DNA of 19,204 nucleotides. Source: Bacillota bacterium (GTDB lineage Bacteria > Bacillota > Clostridia > Lachnospirales > Cellulosilyticaceae). A program made the translations under genes and the position numbers. This document shows positions 14,979-19,204 of this stretch, in pieces; position 1 is the first letter of the stretch; every line of letters starts with the position of its first letter. The stretch covers positions 1-19,204 of the forward strand of contig JAEWMQ010000018.1 in assembly GCA_023393125.1 (NCBI GenBank). Reading direction: 5' to 3'. The notes below the pieces were generated by a model that was not told the origin of the DNA, searched no databases, and was given only the letters and a program-made list of their open reading frames with translations.

Positions 14979-16319
14979 TTGAGTGATTTAACGAAAGGAA
15001 ATATCGGAAGCACACTATTAAGGTTTGCTTTACCATTTTTATTTGCGAGTCTTTTACAGGCATTATATGGGGCAGCAGACTTATTTGTTGTAGGGCAGTT
15101 TGCTGATTCAGCAGCGGTATCTGCTGTAGCTATTGGAAGTCAGGTTATGCAAACAATAACGGGTATTATTTTGGGCATTTCAATGGGGGGAACTGTATTA
15201 ATTAGTAGGCGTATAGGAGAAAAAAACAATGAAGGGACAGCCATAGCAATTGGTTCATTAAGTATACTCTTTATAATGATTGCTATCGTATTGACCCTGT
15301 TAATGATTTTTGCTACAGATTCAGCTATTACTTTAATGCATACACCAGAAGAATCTGTAGAGTATACAAGGCAATATATTATGATTTGTGCAACAGGTAT
15401 TCCATTTATAATTGGATATAATGCGGTAAGTGGTATTTTTAGAGGTATTGGCGATTCAAAAACTCCAGTTTACTTTGTATTAATTGCCTGCATCATCAAT
15501 ATTGTTGTTGATGTTGTATTAGTTGCAGTGTTTGAATTAGGTGCAGCTGGAGCAGCCATAGCTACTGTCTTAGCTCAAGCGATTAGTTTTATTGTTTCCT
15601 TAATTTACATGATCAAAAAAGGCTTTACCTTTGAAATAAATAGAAAACATTTTAAACTTGATAAAGAAGCTGTTAAGCAGATAGTAATTGTTGGATTCCC
15701 ATTAGCCTTGCAAGATGCTTTAGTGAATGTATCCTTCTTAATGATTACAGCAGTCATAAATACACTAGGATTAGTAGCATCTGCTGCTGTTGGAGTAGTC
15801 GAAAAAATTATTGTCTTTGCAATGCTGCCACCTACAGCCTTTGGTTCTGCCGTCTCTGCAGCGACAGCACAAAACATTGGAGCAGGAAAAACTGAAAGAG
15901 CAAAGAAGATGCTTCTATATGGAATAGCTTATTCATTAATTTTTGGAATCATCGCCACCACCTATTGTCAAATATGGCCTGAAACGCTAACAGCTATTTT
16001 CTCGAATGATTCTGATGTTATTATAGTGGCAGGACAATATTTAAAATCTTTTTCTATTGATTGTATAATGGTAAGTTTTATATTTTGCTTCAATGGTTAT
16101 TTCAGTGGCAATGGGAAATCAGTTCTTTCGCTTATACACAGTTTAATTGCAACTTTTGGATTTAGGATTCCTTTAACCTATTTAATAAGTAAGATGGCAG
16201 ATATTACTCTTTATGAATTAGGATGGGCAGCACCCCTCTCTTCACTTGTATCCTTGTTGATATGCTTTGGTTATTTTTATTATCAGAATAGAAGAAGTAA
16301 ATTAGAAGTAAATTTATAA
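14979..16319 (+). CDS. MATE family efflux transporter
   Basis: Multidrug and toxin extrusion protein of 446 residues with about twelve membrane helices in two homologous halves. MATE proteins expel cationic drugs or metabolites in exchange for Na+ or H+. Family marks are LLRFALPFLFASLLQALYG at the N-terminus, DLFVVGQFADSAAVSAVAIG, GISMGGTVLISRRIGEK, SGIFRGIGDSKTPVYF (end of the first half) and SAATAQNIGAGKTERAKKML in the second half. The substrate cannot be predicted. The start is TTG, chosen because AAGGAGGT (14963-14970) ends eight bases upstream and no ATG or GTG is suitably placed. Upstream lie a strong promoter, a palindrome and a terminator hairpin, which suggest conditional expression. 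A hairpin at 16396 ends the gene. Confidence 0.93.
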   Translation: MSDLTKGNIGSTLLRFALPFLFASLLQALYGAADLFVVGQFADSAAVSAVAIGSQVMQTITGIILGISMGGTVLISRRIGEKNNEGTAIAIGSLSILFIMIAIVLTLLMIFATDSAITLMHTPEESVEYTRQYIMICATGIPFIIGYNAVSGIFRGIGDSKTPVYFVLIACIINIVVDVVLVAVFELGAAGAAIATVLAQAISFIVSLIYMIKKGFTFEINRKHFKLDKEAVKQIVIVGFPLALQDALVNVSFLMITAVINTLGLVASAAVGVVEKIIVFAMLPPTAFGSAVSAATAQNIGAGKTERAKKMLLYGIAYSLIFGIIATTYCQIWPETLTAIFSNDSDVIIVAGQYLKSFSIDCIMVSFIFCFNGYFSGNGKSVLSLIHSLIATFGFRIPLTYLISKMADITLYELGWAAPLSSLVSLLICFGYFYYQNRRSKLEVNL

Positions 16320-16395
16320 AATCAAGTTGATAATGAACTAAACAAAAAGTTATTCTACGTCTTTATGCCTTGCAAATAAAAGAATAGTTTTAGAT

Positions 16396-16460
16396 AGGCC
16401 AGGTGAGAACTCAATGCCCTAACTTAATGACATTGGGTGAAAACTTGGTCTTATTTTTTA
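16396..16460 (+). terminator. Rho-independent terminator of the MATE gene, with an internal purine loop
   Basis: Outer stem AGGCCAGGT / ACTTGGTCT, a symmetrical GAGA/GAAA internal loop, inner stem ACTCAATG / CATTGGGT and a 14-base loop, followed by TATTTTTTAT. The two stems are well formed but the hairpin is longer than usual. Confidence 0.75.
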
Positions 16461-16471
16461 TATAACAAAAA

Positions 16472-16505
16472 ACTACAAAAAACAGCATACCTAAAGTAGT
16501 ATGCT
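16472..16505 (-). terminator. Orphan minus-strand terminator
   Basis: AGCATAC / GTATGCT with an eight-base loop. On the minus strand it is followed by GTTTTTTG, on the plus strand by ATATAAG, so it would work only for minus-strand transcription. No minus-strand gene ends here, so it may be left from a lost gene. Confidence 0.5.
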
Positions 16506-16525
16506 ATATAAGTACTGAGCTATAA

Positions 16526-16756
16526 GAAAAGATATGTGATATTTTCGCCGAATCAGAAGCTTTGACTGTTATGCTTAGATTATCGAATAAGCAATTTGAA
16601 GCTATGTATGGGGAAATGCTTAGTTACACGCAAAGTTATATAGATAATAAATACCCATGTGGTGGTAGTGGATGGATTCATTATCGCATCCTATGCCAAG
16701 AACATTTGTGTGATATAGAAAAACTATTAAAAATGAAAGTATGTGGAGCTAAATAA
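16526..16756 (+). pseudogene. N-truncated remnant of a DUF3788-like protein
   Basis: The frame is open from 16526 (after a TAA at 16523) to a TAA at 16754 and encodes at most 76 residues. It resembles the C-terminal half of DUF3788: a strand IFAESEALTVMLRLSNKQF, a helix, then CGGSGWIHYRIL and a final helix DIEKLLKMKV, where intact members have a GGKWL...V and DIKRLI..R pattern. The usual N-terminal half of about 65-70 residues is absent. The only in-frame starts (TTG 16562, ATG 16571) have no ribosome binding site. It is most likely a dead fragment, although a short translated protein cannot be excluded. DUF3788 has no established function. Confidence 0.55.
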
Positions 16757-16872
16757 AAGCTGATATTATGTTATTGATTGTAAATTATGAAAAATAGATA
16801 TATTGTAAAATAATACTTATGTAATGATAGCGTGTAATAATATGAAAGATATTTGTATAATAGGGGGAAGCT

Positions 16873-17077
16873 ATGAACTTATATAGTATGAGGAGAGCAA
16901 CAAAAGAGGATAATAATAAAATCGTTGAGATCTATAGATTAATAATCTAGATTAAAAATAAGGGATATGGGGGCTTTATTGAAGACGAATTATGTGAAGA
17001 ATTTGGATATCCATATCAAAGATTTATTCTACATAGACAATAAATACATAGGAGTGCTATTATATGTTATCATTTGA
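16873..17077 (+). pseudogene. Broken GNAT-family acetyltransferase (N-terminal fragment)
   Basis: A good ribosome binding site (AGGGGGAAG, 16862-16870) and an ATG at 16873 begin a frame with MRRATKEDNNKIVEIYRL, the classical first strand and helix of GNAT acetyltransferases. An in-frame TAG at 16948 interrupts it. The same frame continues with GFIEDELCEEFGYPYQRFIL to a TAA at 17041. A one-base frame change near 17033 restores IDNKYIGVLLYVI, the next GNAT strand, before TGA at 17075. The acetyl-CoA binding half (Q/RxxGxG/A) is absent; the Prp-like gene begins at 17064 and overlaps the wreck. One stop, one frameshift and truncation make it non-functional. GNAT family call moderately sure. Confidence 0.6.
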
Positions 17078-17498
17078 TTTTAGAAATATAGGCTTTAATC
17101 AAAAAGTAGTGGCTAAACCATTTACTATTGATCTTGATAGTTATCTTGTTAAACAAGGGATACAAGCAATTTTTTTTGAGGATATAGATGGTGATATCTG
17201 TAGATTTGTTATATGTGGGCGTTCCCACTATGGAAATAAGGGGACAGATATTTTATCGAGTGGTATTGCGGTATTGGGAATTAATACAATAAATGCTATA
17301 CGAGAACTGACTAATGCTGAAGCGGATTGTATTTGTACTGAGAAAAAAGGGGTACCATATATGGAGTGTAGGATATATAGATATAGTAGTAGATATGAGA
17401 AGGGTGAAGTACTTATTTTACTAAAGGCACTAAAGTTGGGAATTGAAAGTATTCAAGATAAATATGGAAAGAACTATGTAACTATTATTGAAGTATAA
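17064..17498 (+). CDS. Prp-like protein lacking both catalytic residues (putative pseudoenzyme)
   Basis: Protein of 144 residues. Residues about 33-144 match the fold pattern of Prp, the cysteine protease that trims ribosomal protein L27 in Firmicutes: an AIFFEDIDGDICRFVICG hairpin, IAVLGINTINAIRELTNAEA helix, and a C-terminal ALKLGIESIQDKYGKNYVTI helix-strand. Prp has GHA (catalytic His) and, twelve residues on, DIVCA (catalytic Cys). Here these are GRS (Arg53) and DILSS (Ser65) at exactly the same spacing, so both members of the dyad are replaced. The N-terminal 30 residues (MLSFDFRNIGFNQ...) are an extension not found in Prp. The frame is intact, with AGGAG at 17050-17054 well placed. It is unlikely to be the housekeeping Prp, which normally sits between rplU and rpmA. 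Its role is unknown. A terminator follows at 17594. Confidence 0.7.
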   Translation: MLSFDFRNIGFNQKVVAKPFTIDLDSYLVKQGIQAIFFEDIDGDICRFVICGRSHYGNKGTDILSSGIAVLGINTINAIRELTNAEADCICTEKKGVPYMECRIYRYSSRYEKGEVLILLKALKLGIESIQDKYGKNYVTIIEV

Positions 17499-17593
17499 AA
17501 GAAGTAGAAGTAAAAAAGTTATAACTATTTTTATGTTCTTTACTAGGGAATGTTTATTATTATAAAGGTTGTAAACTAAGAGCTGGTACAAAT

Positions 17594-17630
17594 AAAAGCC
17601 TATTTTAGATGACTAAAGTAGGCTTTTTGT
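17594..17630. terminator. Bidirectional terminator between convergent genes
   Basis: Stem AAAAGCCTATTTTAG / CTAAAGTAGGCTTTTT (one G-U pair) with an ATGA loop. T runs are present on both strands. It serves the Prp-like gene (+) and the membrane protein gene (-). Confidence 0.85.
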
Positions 17631-17641
17631 TTGCTTTCATT

Positions 17642-18124
17642 TTAGGATTTTTTGTCTTTGGCAGAGTTTCCTAAAAGAAAACCTATAGTACTAGAAGCAA
17701 AATCTCTCATTTGAATAAGAGAAGCTAAAGAATTGACTGTAGGAGCCATGAAATTACGTGCAATAAGTAAAACCAAGAGGGCAATAATACCAATGATAGT
17801 TGCAATAATCATTTGATCTCTTGCTTTACAGTCAGGAGATGGAATAAAAGGCTCTTCACCATTTTTAGAAAGTATTTTTTTGGTGGCATTAGGATCTCTT
17901 TCACAAAAACTGCTACTTAAAAAATAACCTAATATACCAGAAGAAGAAGTTCTAATAATAATATCTATTGTTTCTAAACTATTGGACATCATTTCATGAG
18001 CAAAGATATTATAAATGGTTTGAGATAAGAGAATAGCCATAAAGATTATAAGACACTTATCCTTTAAGCTTAGTGTGGCAAAGAACTGGTAAATGGATGA
18101 AGTCATATGAGAAAATCGTTTCAT
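17642..18124 (-). CDS. Small membrane protein with two similar halves, unknown function
   Basis: I do not recognise this 160-residue protein as a named family. It has two strong membrane helices (about 23-42 and 104-123) and two weaker glycine-containing hydrophobic segments (about 60-72 and 142-152). The second half repeats the first. Residues 58-72 (RTSSSGILGYFLSSS) match 140-154 (RDFASSTIGFLLGNS) in spacing and character, each about 37 residues after an acidic residue that begins the membrane helix (Asp22, Asp103). A polar loop (about 73-102, with FCERDPNATKK) joins the halves, and the C-terminus is charged (AKDKKS). AGGGGGG precedes the ATG by about eight bases. Size, topology and the divergent neighbour, a phage-type lysin, make a holin-like or lysis-accessory role possible, but this is inference only. 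Confidence 0.7.
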   Translation of the reverse strand: MKRFSHMTSSIYQFFATLSLKDKCLIIFMAILLSQTIYNIFAHEMMSNSLETIDIIIRTSSSGILGYFLSSSFCERDPNATKKILSKNGEEPFIPSPDCKARDQMIIATIIGIIALLVLLIARNFMAPTVNSLASLIQMRDFASSTIGFLLGNSAKDKKS

Positions 18125-18215
18125 ATAATAATCCCCCCTAAATAAAGATAGAATTGAAATGCTTATTTAATAACAATATATTCAAACGCATTTATGCTTG
18201 TTCACGTTTTGAAAG

Positions 18216-18259
18216 AAGATTTCATATATTATGGTAGAAAGCTAAAAGTATGAAATCTT
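18216..18259. promoter_or_regulatory. Inverted repeat in the leader of the glucosaminidase gene
   Basis: AAGATTTCATA (18216-18226) and TATGAAATCTT (18249-18259) form a perfect 11-base inverted repeat with a 22-base spacer, ending only seven bases before the ribosome binding site (AAGGGGG, from 18265). There is no T run, so an operator or an RNA hairpin affecting translation is more likely than a terminator. No convincing promoter was found next to it. Confidence 0.45.
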
Positions 18260-18278
18260 TTATAAAGGGGGAATTGAT

Positions 18279-19052
18279 ATGGCTTACACAAGGAAAGAGT
18301 TCATAGATAAGATAGCACCAATGGCAATTGGGGATGCTAAGACGTCTCAGATTTTACCAAGCCTTACTATTGCACAAGCTATTTTAGAAAGTAACAATGG
18401 AAATAGTATATTAACAACTGAGGCTAATGCATTATTTGGGATTAAAGCTACTAGTAGTTGGCGTGGTAAAGTGTGGAATGGTCGAACAACTGAATACTAT
18501 GATGGGAAAAACACAATGATTACAGCAGGGTTTAAGGCATATGATTCATGGGCTGATTCTATTGCAGATCATAGCAGACTTTTAACAAGTAATAAGAGAT
18601 ATAGTAAAGTTGTGGGAGAAACAGATTATAAGAAGGCTTGTGAAGCAATCGCAGTAGCTGGATATGCTACAGATCCACAGTATGCAAAGAAACTCATCGG
18701 TTTAATTGAAAACTATCGTTTAGAGCAATACGATAGTTTGACAGTAGCACAGTTATCTCCAGAGTTATCAGAGGTTGTTAGTAAGATTATTAAAGCTGGC
18801 GTGGTACTTGATTTCAATAGCTGGAAAAGAGAAGATCTTATTAAGCTAGAAAATGTTCCTATATTAATTTGTAAATTAGCAGGCTTGCAAGTAGCTGAGG
18901 CAAACGTAGAAAAGCAATATCAAACGGCAATTACAGTATTAGTCACTAAAGGAATTATTGGAGAGGAACAACTTTGGAGACAAAAGAAATACACAGTAAA
19001 TAATGTAAGAGTATTGCTAATCAAATATGCCAATAATCTAAATAAGAAATAA
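18279..19052 (+). CDS. Phage-type endolysin: N-acetylglucosaminidase with C-terminal helical repeats
   Basis: Protein of 257 residues. Residues about 5-150 are a glucosaminidase (FlgJ/LytG, GH73-type) domain: FIDKIAPMAI, LPSLTIAQAILESNNGNS with the catalytic Glu37, NALFGIKA, YYDGKNTMITAGFKAYDSWADSI and the CEAIAVAGYATDPQYAKKL ending typical of these lysozyme-like enzymes. They cut between GlcNAc and MurNAc in peptidoglycan. Residues about 160-257 contain two similar helical units (VVSKIIKAGVVLDFNSWK and AITVLVTKGIIGEEQLW, each followed by a VxxLLIK-type helix). This layout resembles C-terminal domains of clostridial phage lysins, probably for wall binding. There is no signal peptide, so export would need a holin or lysis. 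The start has AAGGGGG nine bases upstream. No other phage structural genes are in the window. Confidence 0.87.
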   Translation: MAYTRKEFIDKIAPMAIGDAKTSQILPSLTIAQAILESNNGNSILTTEANALFGIKATSSWRGKVWNGRTTEYYDGKNTMITAGFKAYDSWADSIADHSRLLTSNKRYSKVVGETDYKKACEAIAVAGYATDPQYAKKLIGLIENYRLEQYDSLTVAQLSPELSEVVSKIIKAGVVLDFNSWKREDLIKLENVPILICKLAGLQVAEANVEKQYQTAITVLVTKGIIGEEQLWRQKKYTVNNVRVLLIKYANNLNKK

Positions 19053-19106
19053 ATAATAAGGCTAATACTTTATAGATAATGAGGTGACCCCTAAAAGTTA
19101 GACTTT

Positions 19107-19141
19107 AATAGCGAGACAGTTTTGGCTGCCTCGCTATTTTT
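19107..19141 (+). terminator. Terminator hairpin inside the IS end
   Basis: AATAGCGAG-a-CAG / CTG-c-CTCGCTATT followed by TTTT on the plus strand. It would stop transcription entering the element from the glucosaminidase gene side, a common protection in insertion sequences. Confidence 0.7.
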
Positions 19142-19204
19142 ATGCAGCCAAGAGGCTAAGTCTGTATTGCACCGGACTCAGCCATCCTAGTTTCTCTTTT
19201 ATTC
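19140..19204 (-). CDS. IS3-family transposase OrfB, C-terminal end (partial)
   Basis: Only the last 20 codons are in the window. The minus strand reads KEKLGWLSPVQYRLSLLAA and then TAA (19142-19140). This matches the end of the rve integrase core domain of IS3-group OrfB transposases, where a K..L...SPV.YR pattern is conserved. The catalytic DDE residues lie upstream, outside the window. The gene runs towards the IS end at 19085. Family call is well supported by the motif and the adjoining terminal repeat; whether the gene is intact cannot be seen. Confidence 0.75.
   Translation of the reverse strand, partial: IKEKLGWLSPVQYRLSLLAA

Larger units (their letters stand above)
19085..19204 (-). 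mobile_element. End of an IS3-family insertion sequence (continues beyond the window)
   Basis: TGACCCCTAAAAGTTAGAC at 19085-19103 is of the type found as terminal inverted repeat of IS3/IS150-group elements, with the TG end outward. The C-terminus of a matching transposase begins 37 bases inside it. The other end lies outside the window, so completeness and target duplication cannot be checked. Confidence 0.7.

Noticed and set aside
15605..15877. Minus-strand open frame of 90 codons inside the MATE gene
   Set aside because: Antisense to a membrane protein gene; alanine/threonine-rich shadow.

Overview
The window is AT-rich chromosomal DNA from a low-GC Gram-positive anaerobe. Purine-rich ribosome binding sites, frequent TTG/GTG starts, B. 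subtilis-like ARG boxes, SLH-type surface domains and several Amidase_6-type wall hydrolases point to the class Clostridia (a Lachnospirales/Cellulosilyticum-like organism is a guess from gene style, not from a search). 

Positions 1-8760 read as ordinary core genome, all on the + strand. They hold the 3' part of a YcdB/SLH surface protein; a compact operon recX - ogt-type methyltransferase - membrane metallophosphoesterase; an arginine biosynthesis operon argJ-argB-argD preceded by a strong sigma-A promoter flanked by two ARG-box-like operators; a DUF554 membrane protein; and a secreted N-acetylmuramoyl-L-alanine amidase. Most units are closed by clear rho-independent hairpins.

From 8799 to 14175 the content is mixed. 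There is a secreted Amidase_6 protein (minus strand), a 470-base stretch with the wreck of an ABC-transporter ATPase, a family 2 glycosyltransferase with an unusual lysine-rich tail, glutamyl-tRNA synthetase (gltX) with its own promoter and leader, and a second, leaderless Amidase_6 protein (minus strand), convergent with gltX across a 40-base perfect palindrome.

From 14315 to the right end the region looks like a decayed integration site. A tRNA-Thr(CGU) gene is followed at once by a broken tyrosine-recombinase (integrase) gene on the minus strand. Next come a MATE efflux pump under a strong promoter with an overlapping palindrome and a terminator hairpin in its leader, an N-truncated DUF3788 remnant, a broken GNAT acetyltransferase, and an intact Prp-protease homologue in which both catalytic residues are replaced. 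Then follow a small membrane protein built from two similar halves, a phage-type glucosaminidase without signal peptide, and the end of an IS3-family insertion sequence that runs out of the window.

The best candidates for something undescribed are the Prp-like pseudoenzyme (17064-17498), the two-repeat membrane protein beside the endolysin-like gene (17642-19052), and the operator/attenuator-like leader of the MATE gene (14808-14926). No CRISPR array, rRNA or complete mobile element is visible.
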